Made by a program: the position numbers and the translations under genes. The notes under the pieces were generated by a model. The model ran no database searches, was not told the DNA's origin, and was given only the letters and a program-made list of their open reading frames with translations. DNA of 36,590 nucleotides from an uncultured Clostridia bacterium (GTDB taxonomy: Bacteria > Bacillota > Clostridia > UBA1381), in NCBI GenBank assembly GCA_910579415.1, contig CAJTUY010000010.1:15911-52500 (forward strand), written 5' to 3'. Shown here one piece after another: positions 22,443 through 30,527 of the stretch; position 1 is the stretch's first letter, and every line of letters starts with the position of its first letter.

Positions 22443-23831
22443 ATGAAGTATGTCGGCAGTAATGTTGAAGACATTAAAATTGCATATATCGGCGGCGGTT
22501 CAAGAGGCTGGGCATGGGGCTTTATGAGCGATATTGCCGTTGCTGAGGATATAAGCGGAACCGTGTATCTTTATGATATTGATTATGACGCAGCGAAAGC
22601 AAATGAAAAAATCGGCAATAGCGTAAAGTATATTTCAGGCGCAAAATCATCATGGCAATATAAGGCGTCGGATAATATAGAGGAAGCGCTTCAGGCTGCG
22701 GATTTTGTTATAATTTCAATACTTCCCGGTACGTTTGATGAAATGGAAAGCGATGTGCATCTTCCGGAAAAATACGGTATATATCAGTCTGTCGGAGATA
22801 CGGCAGGTGCGGGAGGAATAGTAAGGGCATTAAGAACAATCCCGATGTTTGAGGAGATTGCGGAGAAAATAAAAAAATATTGCCCCGATGCGTGGGTTAT
22901 AAATTATACAAACCCTATGACAATGTGTGTAAAGACGCTGTATAGCGTTTTTCCCGAAATTAAAGCCTTTGGATGCTGTCATGAGGTTTTCGGCACTCAG
23001 AAGCTGTTAAAATCGGCTTTAGAAGAAATGTGCGGATTTAAGAATATAAAGCGTGAGGATATAAAGGTTAATGTATTGGGAGTAAATCATTTTACATGGA
23101 TTACAAAGGCTCAGTACAAGGATACGGATATTTTTCCTGTATACCGCGAATTTGCTGATAAATACAGGGAAAGCGGATATAAGGGCGAGGGTGACGAAAA
23201 CTGGCTTAACAGATTTTTCTCATCAACACAGAAGGTAAAATTTGACCTTTTTCTTCGTTACGGTTATATCGCCGCCGCAGGCGACAGGCATCTTGCTGAA
23301 TTTTGTCCGGGCGATTGGTATTTAAAGGATAAAAAAACCGTTGAAGAATGGGGCTTTGCGCTTACGCCGGTATCGTGGCGCAAGGAGGATTTGCAAAGAC
23401 GTCTTGAAAAAAGCCGGAAAATGCTTATCGGAGAGGAAAAGTTTGAATTAAAGGAAACGGGCGAAGAAGGTGTTGAGCAGATACGCGCCTTGCTCGGCTT
23501 GCGTGACCTTGTAACAAATGTAAACATTCCCAATTACGGTCAAATTCCTAATTTACCGACAGGCGCAGTTGTGGAAACAAACGCATGTTTCAGGGCAAAT
23601 TCACTTATGCCTGTTTTTGCGGGAAATATTCCTCAGGAAATATATCCTATGATAAACCGCGTATGTGCGGAACAGGAAAATGTGGTTAAAGCCGCATTAA
23701 GACGTGACATTGACGGTGTGTTCAATGCATTTGTCACTGACCCTAATATAAATATTCCGATTGATGAGGCAAGAAGTTTGTTTAATGAGATGCTTGAAAA
23801 TACGCGTGAATATTTAAAAATGTACTTTTAA
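22443..23831 (+). CDS. GH4 family glycosidase, possibly alpha-galacturonidase
   Basis: A 462-residue NAD- and metal-dependent glycosidase of family GH4. The Rossmann motif is IAYIGGGSRGW (13-23); NYTNPM lies at 154-159. The Mn-binding Cys and His are in GCCHEVFG (177-184) and VNHFTW (214-219). GH4 enzymes cleave by an oxidation-elimination mechanism and act on alpha-glucosides, galactosides, glucuronides or galacturonides. The CHEV signature has been linked to alpha-glucosidases and, as I recall, to LplD-type alpha-galacturonidases. The pectate-lyase and Lpl-type transporter genes nearby favour galacturonides, but that is inference. It starts 23 bases behind leuA with a GGAGG ribosome site and no promoter or terminator between, so it is probably under leucine attenuation as well. 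Confidence 0.85.
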   Translation: MKYVGSNVEDIKIAYIGGGSRGWAWGFMSDIAVAEDISGTVYLYDIDYDAAKANEKIGNSVKYISGAKSSWQYKASDNIEEALQAADFVIISILPGTFDEMESDVHLPEKYGIYQSVGDTAGAGGIVRALRTIPMFEEIAEKIKKYCPDAWVINYTNPMTMCVKTLYSVFPEIKAFGCCHEVFGTQKLLKSALEEMCGFKNIKREDIKVNVLGVNHFTWITKAQYKDTDIFPVYREFADKYRESGYKGEGDENWLNRFFSSTQKVKFDLFLRYGYIAAAGDRHLAEFCPGDWYLKDKKTVEEWGFALTPVSWRKEDLQRRLEKSRKMLIGEEKFELKETGEEGVEQIRALLGLRDLVTNVNIPNYGQIPNLPTGAVVETNACFRANSLMPVFAGNIPQEIYPMINRVCAEQENVVKAALRRDIDGVFNAFVTDPNINIPIDEARSLFNEMLENTREYLKMYF

Positions 23832-23834
23832 TAC

Positions 23835-23863
23835 TTGATAATATAGGCTGGATATGGTAAAAT
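23835..23863 (+). promoter_or_regulatory. Promoter of the flavodiiron gene
   Basis: TTGATA (23835-23840), a 17-base spacer and TAAAAT (23858-23863), 36 bases before the flavodiiron start. Confidence 0.7.
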
Positions 23864-23899
23864 AACTACGATAATTACGTACAGAAAGGCATGATAAAA

Positions 23900-25072
23900 A
23901 TGAACTTTAAGGTAACAGATACAATTATATACGCAGGTGTGAACGACAGAACTATTGATTTATTTGAAAGTCAGTACGTAGTTCCGAACGGAATAGCGTA
24001 TAATTCCTATGTAATTCTTGATGATAAAATAACGGTCATGGATACGGTTGACAGACGTGCTACGGATGAATGGTTTAAGAATGTTGAGGATATTCTTGAC
24101 GGAAAAGCTCCGGATTATCTTGTAGTTTCGCATCTTGAGCCTGACCATGCGGCAAATATAGCGCGTTTTGCCGAAAAGTATCCGAATGTACGGATTGTGG
24201 GTAATGCAAAGACCTTTGCTATGCTTCCGCAGTTTTTTGAAGGTGATTTTACCGATAGGCAGATTGTTGTAAAAGAGGGCGATGAGCTTAACACGGGAGA
24301 ACATACTCTGTCCTTCTATATGGCGCCTATGGTGCATTGGCCGGAGGTAATGGTGACATATGACAGTAAGGATAAGGTGTTGTTCTCCGCAGATGGTTTC
24401 GGTAAGTTCGGAACTCTGGATACGGACGAGGCTTGGGATTGTGAAGCAAGACGTTATTATTTTAATATTGTCGGAAAATACGGCGTGCAGGTACAGGCGC
24501 TTCTGAAAAAGACTTCTGCGTTGGATATTGAGATAATTTGCCCGCTTCACGGACCTGTATTAAAGGAAAATCTCGGACATTATATAGGTAAATATGATAC
24601 ATGGAGTAAATATGAACCTGAAAATAAGGGTATAACCGTTGCATATGCTTCAATTCATGGAAATACAGCAGAAGCTGCTAAAAAGCTTGCTGAAATTCTT
24701 ACAGAAATGGGAGAGGAAAAGGTATCTCTGTTTGACCTGTCGCGCGATGATATGGCTGAAGCAATTGAAGATGCTTTCAGATATGACGGAATTGTTTTTG
24801 CATCAGCTACTTATGACGGAGGACTGTTCCCGTGTATGGAATCCTATCTTGCTCATCTGAAATCGAAGGGTTACAGAAACCGTACTGCGGCGATTATGGA
24901 AAACGGCTCATGGGCTGCAACTGCTGCAAAGCAGATACGGGCAGAACTTGAAGCTATGAAAAATATAACGGTAATTGATAAAACCGTTACTATTAAATCG
25001 GTAATGAAAGATGCCGATATTGACGCAATGCATGAGATGGCAGCAGAGCTTCGCAAAGCTTTGGGCAGATAA
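23900..25072 (+). CDS. Flavodiiron protein (FprA-type A-type flavoprotein)
   Basis: A 390-residue protein with an N-terminal metallo-beta-lactamase-like diiron domain and a C-terminal flavodoxin domain. The iron ligands are complete: H78-x-E80-x-D82-H83 in HLEPDHA, H146 in MVHWPEVM, D165 in SADGFG and H217 in CPLHGPV. The flavodoxin part begins at VAYASIHGNTAEAAKKL (about 250). These enzymes reduce O2 to water, or NO to N2O, and protect anaerobes. There is no fused rubredoxin, so a separate electron donor is needed. The second of two close ATGs (23900) was chosen because AAAGG lies ten bases before it but only one base before the first. It has its own promoter and terminator and interrupts the pectin genes without belonging to them. 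Confidence 0.94.
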   Translation: MNFKVTDTIIYAGVNDRTIDLFESQYVVPNGIAYNSYVILDDKITVMDTVDRRATDEWFKNVEDILDGKAPDYLVVSHLEPDHAANIARFAEKYPNVRIVGNAKTFAMLPQFFEGDFTDRQIVVKEGDELNTGEHTLSFYMAPMVHWPEVMVTYDSKDKVLFSADGFGKFGTLDTDEAWDCEARRYYFNIVGKYGVQVQALLKKTSALDIEIICPLHGPVLKENLGHYIGKYDTWSKYEPENKGITVAYASIHGNTAEAAKKLAEILTEMGEEKVSLFDLSRDDMAEAIEDAFRYDGIVFASATYDGGLFPCMESYLAHLKSKGYRNRTAAIMENGSWAATAAKQIRAELEAMKNITVIDKTVTIKSVMKDADIDAMHEMAAELRKALGR

Positions 25073-25083
25073 ACAGATATTTG

Positions 25084-25113
25084 GCCGCTGAATAAAAAGT
25101 CAGCGGCTTTTTT
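25084..25113 (+). terminator. Terminator after the flavodiiron gene
   Basis: A perfect 8-bp stem GCCGCTGA / TCAGCGGC (25084-25091, 25100-25107) followed by six T. Confidence 0.88.
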
Positions 25114-25179
25114 GTTCAAAAAAGGGGATTTTTTGCTGTGTTTTTTCTATTCGGTTGCTGAAAAACTGCACATATGATA

Positions 25180-25199
25180 AAGTATATTTATCTATACTT
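25180..25199 (+). promoter_or_regulatory. Inverted repeat just upstream of the first pectate lyase gene
   Basis: A perfect 7-bp inverted repeat AAGTATA / TATACTT with a 6-base spacer, ending one base before the AGGAG ribosome site. Its size and position would suit an operator near the transcription start. No convincing -35/-10 pair was seen, so the promoter itself is not called. Confidence 0.45.
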
Positions 25200-25214
25200 C
25201 AGGAGTGATTTGAT

Positions 25215-27998
25215 ATGAATTTGAAAAAAATAACTGCATATATTTTATCGGCAGTAATAGTAATGGGACTTTTTATCATGCCTGTTAACGCGGCGGATAA
25301 CCTTTTAGCATTTCCGGATGCCGAAGGCGGCGGAAAATACACAAAAGGCGCAAGAAATGCGTCAAAAATATCTGTTTACCATGTTACTAACCTGAATGAC
25401 AGCGGAACAGGTTCATTTCGTGATGCCGTTTCCAAAGAAGGACGCATAATTGTATTTGATGTAAGCGGAGTAATTGAGCTTCAAAGCCGTCTGGATATAA
25501 AAAAGAACAATCTTACAATTTTAGGACAGACAGCTCCGGGCGACGGTGTTACAGTGTCGGGATATGATATTGTGATAGGGAATAATGTTGATAATATTAT
25601 TATCCGTTATCTGCGCGTACGTCCTACTGACCGTCAGAATGGCGAGCCTGATGGCTTGGGCGGCAGATGGTTAAGCAATATTATGATTGACCATTGTTCT
25701 GTTTCGTGGGGAGTTGATGAGATGCTGACGATTTATTCAGGTTCTCTGGAGGACGGAAAGGAAGCCGAAAATAAGCCGCCTAAATCACAGTCAAGAAATG
25801 TTTCGGTACAGAACTGTATAAGTTCAGAAAGTTTAAGAATGTCAAGTCATTTCAAAGGTGCGCATGGCTACGGTGGTATCATAGGCGGCACAAATGCAAC
25901 ATATCATCATAATCTTTTTGCAAATCATGACAGCCGTAATCCGCGTCTTGACAGAAATCTTAAATCAACCGATATGGTTAACAATGTGATTTACAACTGG
26001 GGAAATAACAGTTGTTACGGCGGCGAGCCGTACTCATATAATTCATGGGTAAGATACTCAGCGCCGGAATATGCATCGAATGTAAATATCCGAAATAACT
26101 ATTATAAATCTGGGCCATCTACAAAGAAAAGTATACGTTCAAAGATATTTGAGGTGACACATAACGGCAATACAAGCTATAACGGTCAGATGCCGAAATC
26201 AAATTTTTATGTAAAAGGAAATTATGTATTCGGCAACAGTGAAGCAACAGACAATAATACCGCCAGTGAAAATTATGTTCAAAATCAGCAGAGAGCAAAT
26301 TTCTTAGATATGCCGATTGATATGGACGAATATGAAATATCGTTACAGACGGCGGAGGAAGCCTACGAATATGTTCTTAACAATGCGGGCGCAACGCTGC
26401 CTAAGCGTGACAGTATTGACGCACGTGTAATAAATGATGTCAAAAACGGTACGGGCAGAATTATAAACGGCATAGAGGAAGTAGGCGGATTCAGCGGAAT
26501 AACGTCTGAAAAAAGAACATTTGCTATACCGTCAGACTGGAAATCTGCGAACGGTATGGGCAGTAAAAGTGAAACTGATATTGTAACATCGGGAAAATGG
26601 AAGGGATATACGTGGATTGAAGCTTATGTAAATGACTGGACTCAAAATCAGAGCAGTCCGTCCAATCCTGATATTACGGTAAATTCTCCGGCTGTTGCCG
26701 ACACTTCAAAAACTGTTGACAAAACTGATAACACAGGTTTCTGGGAGGTAACAACAGAGGATAAAGGCGTTGTATATTCTGCTCAGGCAGTGGCAAAACA
26801 GGGAACAAGCATAATAAAAATGGAGCTGTATGACGGAGAAATACTTCTTGACACAGTTAAGAGCAGCAAGATAGAGAAGAACCTGTCTTTAAAAGCAGGA
26901 ACTCATTATATTACCTCAAAAGCATACAACAATAACGGAGAGTCAACTACTTCACCTACTGCAATAGTTTATGCGACTAAAAATGACAGCACGATAAACA
27001 GCAATAATATTGTTGAAATAGGTAAAACGCCGTTTGATGATAAAAACAATGCGTGGAATGACGCAGGTAAGACATATATCGGAGGAAGCGGACTTATAGG
27101 CGGCAAATCTGACAGTTTCAGCTACTTAAAGAATGAAGTGAACGGTGATTTTGAATTTTCAGCCAGGATAGAGGAAGTACCGAAGTATGAAAATGGTGCT
27201 GTATGCGGCATTATGTTCCGTGAAAGCTTAGACGGTGGTTCGCGCATGATAATGCTTGCTGATGGCTGGAAAAAATACGGAGAGAATATTCAGGTTCTGA
27301 GCCGTTCGGAAACGAATGAGGAAATGACTCGCGGCTGGCTGAGGGATGTGAACGATGCAGAAATAGCAAACGGTAAAAAAATAAATGTAAACGGTGAAAA
27401 CAAGGATTATGAAACAACTGTATTCCCGATGCCGAAGTATATGAAAATTGCGCGTAAGGGTGATACGCTTACTCTGTCCGTATCAGATGACGGCGCTGAC
27501 TGGACAAATAATTCACGTCAGCCGCTTGAAATTGATATAAGCGGCTGGAGTAAGGAGGCATATGTGGGATTGGCAGTTGACAGCGTTGCGGGAAATTCCA
27601 ATGAAGCAAATCCGATGCTGGCATGGTATTCAATAGCTGCCTTCTCGGATATAAAGACTTCGGGAATATTAAATCCCAACCCAAATCCCACTCCGACAGT
27701 TACGCCTGCTGTAACAGCCACACCGCTGCCTGCTCCGTCATCTACACCGCTTATACAGAAAGCCGAATATGATGCAGAAAATCACCAGGCCGTTATAGTA
27801 TCGGACAATGAACGTCCCGTGACCGTGATTTTCGCATGCTATGTTAACGGCGTATTGTCACAGGTCAAGATATTGGAAAACCGGCAGTTAAATACAGGGG
27901 TAAACAATATCCCCAAGCCTGAGGGCTTTGATGATACAAGCGGAGGCGTAAAAATTCATGTATGGTATTCGCTGACGTCAATGAAGCCTGTAATGTAA
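25215..27998 (+). CDS. Secreted multidomain pectate lyase, family PL1
   Basis: A 927-residue secreted protein. A signal peptide (1-26, ending VNAA) is followed by a parallel beta-helix lyase domain (about 30-475) that opens with the family pattern AFPDAEGGGKYTKGAR and VYHVTNLNDSGTGSFRDAV. Catalytic-region motifs are IDHCSVSWG (158-166) and the R-x-P motif SRNPR (240-244). Next comes an Ig-like domain (about 489-592) and a beta-sandwich of some 210 residues with GKTYIGGSGLIGGKSDSF and GIMFRESLDGGSR. A Pro/Thr linker (about 812-840) leads to an 85-residue C-terminal domain ending VWYSLTSMKPVM. It cleaves polygalacturonate by beta-elimination with Ca2+. No SLH or dockerin anchor is visible. The AGGAG ribosome site and the signal peptide support the start. 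Confidence 0.92.
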   Translation: MNLKKITAYILSAVIVMGLFIMPVNAADNLLAFPDAEGGGKYTKGARNASKISVYHVTNLNDSGTGSFRDAVSKEGRIIVFDVSGVIELQSRLDIKKNNLTILGQTAPGDGVTVSGYDIVIGNNVDNIIIRYLRVRPTDRQNGEPDGLGGRWLSNIMIDHCSVSWGVDEMLTIYSGSLEDGKEAENKPPKSQSRNVSVQNCISSESLRMSSHFKGAHGYGGIIGGTNATYHHNLFANHDSRNPRLDRNLKSTDMVNNVIYNWGNNSCYGGEPYSYNSWVRYSAPEYASNVNIRNNYYKSGPSTKKSIRSKIFEVTHNGNTSYNGQMPKSNFYVKGNYVFGNSEATDNNTASENYVQNQQRANFLDMPIDMDEYEISLQTAEEAYEYVLNNAGATLPKRDSIDARVINDVKNGTGRIINGIEEVGGFSGITSEKRTFAIPSDWKSANGMGSKSETDIVTSGKWKGYTWIEAYVNDWTQNQSSPSNPDITVNSPAVADTSKTVDKTDNTGFWEVTTEDKGVVYSAQAVAKQGTSIIKMELYDGEILLDTVKSSKIEKNLSLKAGTHYITSKAYNNNGESTTSPTAIVYATKNDSTINSNNIVEIGKTPFDDKNNAWNDAGKTYIGGSGLIGGKSDSFSYLKNEVNGDFEFSARIEEVPKYENGAVCGIMFRESLDGGSRMIMLADGWKKYGENIQVLSRSETNEEMTRGWLRDVNDAEIANGKKINVNGENKDYETTVFPMPKYMKIARKGDTLTLSVSDDGADWTNNSRQPLEIDISGWSKEAYVGLAVDSVAGNSNEANPMLAWYSIAAFSDIKTSGILNPNPNPTPTVTPAVTATPLPAPSSTPLIQKAEYDAENHQAVIVSDNERPVTVIFACYVNGVLSQVKILENRQLNTGVNNIPKPEGFDDTSGGVKIHVWYSLTSMKPVM

Positions 27999-28032
27999 AA
28001 TAAAATCCACCCGACGGGGTGGATTTTATTTT
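27997..28032. terminator. Bidirectional terminator between the pectate lyase and araC-type genes
   Basis: A perfect 16-bp inverted repeat (27997-28012, 28017-28032) with a 4-base loop and AAAATAAAA / TTTTATTTT ends. It overlaps both stop codons and serves both genes. Confidence 0.9.
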
Positions 28033-28867
28033 AGAGTATGTAATGCTCTTTTCTGTATTTATTCGGAGAAATTCCGATTATTTTTTTAAATACATCACCA
28101 AAATAATTACTATCCTGATAACCGCAGAAGGTTGCAATTTCCGTAATGGAGCTTTGTGTTTCCATTAACAGGCTTGTAGCCATTTTTATCCGTACATTGT
28201 TCAGATATTCGTTAAAGCCGAAGCCTGTAACACGTTTGAATTTCTTTGAAAAATATGTAGGTGACATATACGCGATTTTTGCCATCTCATTTAATGAAAT
28301 GGGTTTGTTATAGTAGTTGCATATATATCGGCATACCTCCTGAATACGGTCCTCATAAACTGTAAGGTCATCCATTAGAGGCGTATTGTTCTTTGTTGAG
28401 AATTTGTTTATATTCACAAGCAGTTCAAGAATATTCAGTTTTGCTATATACTGAGAATATATATCATTTTGTTTGATTTTTGTTTCCGCTTTGTGTATAA
28501 GCATGTTGAAGGTGTTCTGCATCGAGTCGGGAATATGAATTTTCTTTGTATCAAAAATTTTTATAAAAAAATCTTTGTCAAATTCGCTCCCGAGATTATT
28601 AAGAAACTGGTCGGAGAAGGTTATAAGACATCGCGCATACTTCACAGGCGGATTTGCGCTTTGCGCAAGATGAATATCTCCTTTGTTTACAAGCATAATA
28701 TCATTTGCAGTTACGTCATAAAGCGTGTGGTTTATAAAATAACGGCGGTTACCGTCAAGCAGATAATATATTTCATAATAATCATGAAAATGCGACTGAC
28801 TCATACCGCTGGCATCAGTTTCCGAGAGTGACTCAACCCATAAATTTTTGCCTTCGGGTAAAGACAT
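28031..28867 (-). CDS. AraC-family transcriptional regulator
   Basis: A 278-residue regulator with an N-terminal cupin sensor domain (HFHDYYEIYYLLDG near residues 27-40, DIMLVNKGDIHL near 56-67) and a C-terminal pair of helix-turn-helix motifs. The first is ISLNEMAKIAYMSPTYFSKK followed by FKRVTGFGFNEYLNNVR; the second is SITEIATFCGYQDSNYFG followed by GISPNKYRK. Both recognition helices are intact. The start at 28867 was preferred because GGAAGGGG lies eight bases upstream and because the mapped promoter would start transcription near 28914, too close for the longer form. It is divergent from uxaC and flanked by pectinase genes, so it probably senses a pectin breakdown product and activates the locus. 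Confidence 0.9.
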   Translation of the reverse strand: MSLPEGKNLWVESLSETDASGMSQSHFHDYYEIYYLLDGNRRYFINHTLYDVTANDIMLVNKGDIHLAQSANPPVKYARCLITFSDQFLNNLGSEFDKDFFIKIFDTKKIHIPDSMQNTFNMLIHKAETKIKQNDIYSQYIAKLNILELLVNINKFSTKNNTPLMDDLTVYEDRIQEVCRYICNYYNKPISLNEMAKIAYMSPTYFSKKFKRVTGFGFNEYLNNVRIKMATSLLMETQSSITEIATFCGYQDSNYFGDVFKKIIGISPNKYRKEHYIL

Positions 28868-28921
28868 ATTTAGCACCCCTTCCAATAATACAAATAGTGT
28901 GCTGTAATTGCTCACAAGCTA

Positions 28922-28950
28922 ATTATAGCACTATTTCATAAAAAAAACAA
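28922..28950 (-). promoter_or_regulatory. Promoter of the AraC-family regulator gene
   Basis: On the minus strand: TTGTTT (28950-28945), 17 bases, TATAAT (28927-28922). This predicts a transcript of roughly 45 bases before the chosen start codon. Confidence 0.65.
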
Positions 28951-28990
28951 CTGTTTTTCTGTAAAAATATACAATTATGAAATAATTACC

Positions 28991-29010
28991 ATTTGCAGGT
29001 GATGGCAAAT
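28991..29010 (+). promoter_or_regulatory. Dyad in the regulator-uxaC intergenic region
   Basis: A 6-bp inverted repeat ATTTGC / GCAAAT with an 8-base spacer, centred about 40 bases upstream of the uxaC -35 box. It is a candidate activator site, for example for the divergent regulator. It does not match the catabolite-control cre consensus well. Confidence 0.35.
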
Positions 29011-29036
29011 ATTCTTTAATTGAAACCAAAAAAACA

Positions 29037-29066
29037 TTGGACTATGCATGTTGTAAATGGTATAAT
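29037..29066 (+). promoter_or_regulatory. Promoter of the uxaC operon
   Basis: TTGGAC (29037-29042), an 18-base spacer and TATAAT (29061-29066), 40 bases before uxaC. The long spacer and weak -35 box would suit activator dependence. Confidence 0.6.
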
Positions 29067-29106
29067 TATAGTGTATTAAGAAAATTTACAAAAAAGGAGA
29101 ACAATT

Positions 29107-30513
29107 ATGAAAACAAAAAAATTTATGGATAATGACTTTATGCTGACAAATAAAACAGCAAAAAAGCTTTATAACGATTATGCGGCAAAAATGCCGATAT
29201 TTGACTATCATTGTCATTTAAGCCCACAGATGATGTATGAAGATAAGCCGTTTCTGAATATTACACAGATATTTCTGGGCGGTGACCACTACAAATGGAG
29301 GTACATGCGTTCCTGCGGCATAGATGAAGAATATATAACAGGAGGTAAATCGGATAAAGAAAAGTTCCGCGCTTTTTGTTCATGTCTGCAATATGCAATC
29401 GGAAATCCTCTGTATCACTGGACGCATCTTGAGCTTAAAAGATACTTCGGTATAGATACTGTTATAACAGCCGAAACAGCGGATGAAATATGGGATAAGA
29501 CCAATAAGATAATAGCCGATACAAAAATGAGTCCGTCAAAGCTTATAAACCGGTCAAATGTAGCTTATATTTGTACTACTGACGACCCGGCGGATGACCT
29601 TTTAGTGCATAAGAAAATTGCGGAAAAGGGACATATAAAGGCAAAGGTTCTGCCTGCCTTCCGTCCTGATTTTATGATAAATATAGATAAAGATACTTTT
29701 GTCAATTATATTAACAGGCTTTCTGATGTTTCAGATATTAAGATTAAGTCATATTCGGAACTGATTGAAGCGGTATATAAGAGAATTGAATATTTCCATG
29801 CAGCAGGCTGCCGTATAAGCGACCATGCGCTGGACAGTGTTCCGTTTGAAGAAACAGACGGGGATTCGGTAAATAAAATATTTAAAGCTGCCATGTCGGG
29901 GAAAGAGCTTACGCAGGCTGAGATTGATGCATATAAATCCTATACGCTTATACAGCTCGGTAAAAAATATAATGAGCTTGACTGGGCTATGCAGCTTCAT
30001 ATAGGCGCTTTAAGAAACAATAATGCAAGAATGTTTAAAAAGCTCGGAGCAGATACAGGCTTTGATTCTATAAGCGACTACTGTATAGCATATCCGCTGT
30101 CAAAATTGCTTAATGCATTGGCTGAGGAGGATAATCTTCCTAAAACAATTCTGTATACGTTAAATCCGAAGGATAACTATGTTTTGGGAACTATGCTCGG
30201 AAACTTTCAGGGAAGCAGTACGGCGGGTAAAATCCAGTTTGGTTCAGGCTGGTGGTTCAATGACCAGCGCGACGGTATGACAGAGCAGATGAAAGCGCTT
30301 GCAAATCTGGGCGCGCTGTGCAAATTTGTTGGCATGCTTACCGACTCAAGAAGCTTCCTGTCATATACCCGTCATGAGTATTTCAGACGTATATTATGTA
30401 ATCTGCTTGGTACATGGGTAGAAAACGGCGAGTTTCCTGCCGATATGAATACGCTTGGTAAAATAGTGGAAGATATTTGTTACAATAACGCAGTAAATTA
30501 CTTTAAATTGTAA
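29107..30513 (+). CDS. uxaC: Uronate (glucuronate/galacturonate) isomerase
   Basis: A 468-residue isomerase of the UxaC family, close to the usual length. Family signatures are the metal-binding FDYHCHLSPQMM near residues 33-44, the GGDHYKWRYMRSCGI stretch (about 58-72), and the C-terminal GWWFNDQRDGM with SRSFLSYTRHEYFRRILC. It converts D-galacturonate to D-tagaturonate and D-glucuronate to D-fructuronate, the entry step of hexuronate catabolism. An AAAAGGAG ribosome site precedes the ATG. The second pectate lyase gene starts 14 bases after its stop, so both are in one operon. The downstream enzymes UxaB, UxaA, KdgK and KdgA are not in this window. Confidence 0.95.
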   Translation: MKTKKFMDNDFMLTNKTAKKLYNDYAAKMPIFDYHCHLSPQMMYEDKPFLNITQIFLGGDHYKWRYMRSCGIDEEYITGGKSDKEKFRAFCSCLQYAIGNPLYHWTHLELKRYFGIDTVITAETADEIWDKTNKIIADTKMSPSKLINRSNVAYICTTDDPADDLLVHKKIAEKGHIKAKVLPAFRPDFMINIDKDTFVNYINRLSDVSDIKIKSYSELIEAVYKRIEYFHAAGCRISDHALDSVPFEETDGDSVNKIFKAAMSGKELTQAEIDAYKSYTLIQLGKKYNELDWAMQLHIGALRNNNARMFKKLGADTGFDSISDYCIAYPLSKLLNALAEEDNLPKTILYTLNPKDNYVLGTMLGNFQGSSTAGKIQFGSGWWFNDQRDGMTEQMKALANLGALCKFVGMLTDSRSFLSYTRHEYFRRILCNLLGTWVENGEFPADMNTLGKIVEDICYNNAVNYFKL

Positions 30514-30527
30514 GAGGTGGTTGAACA

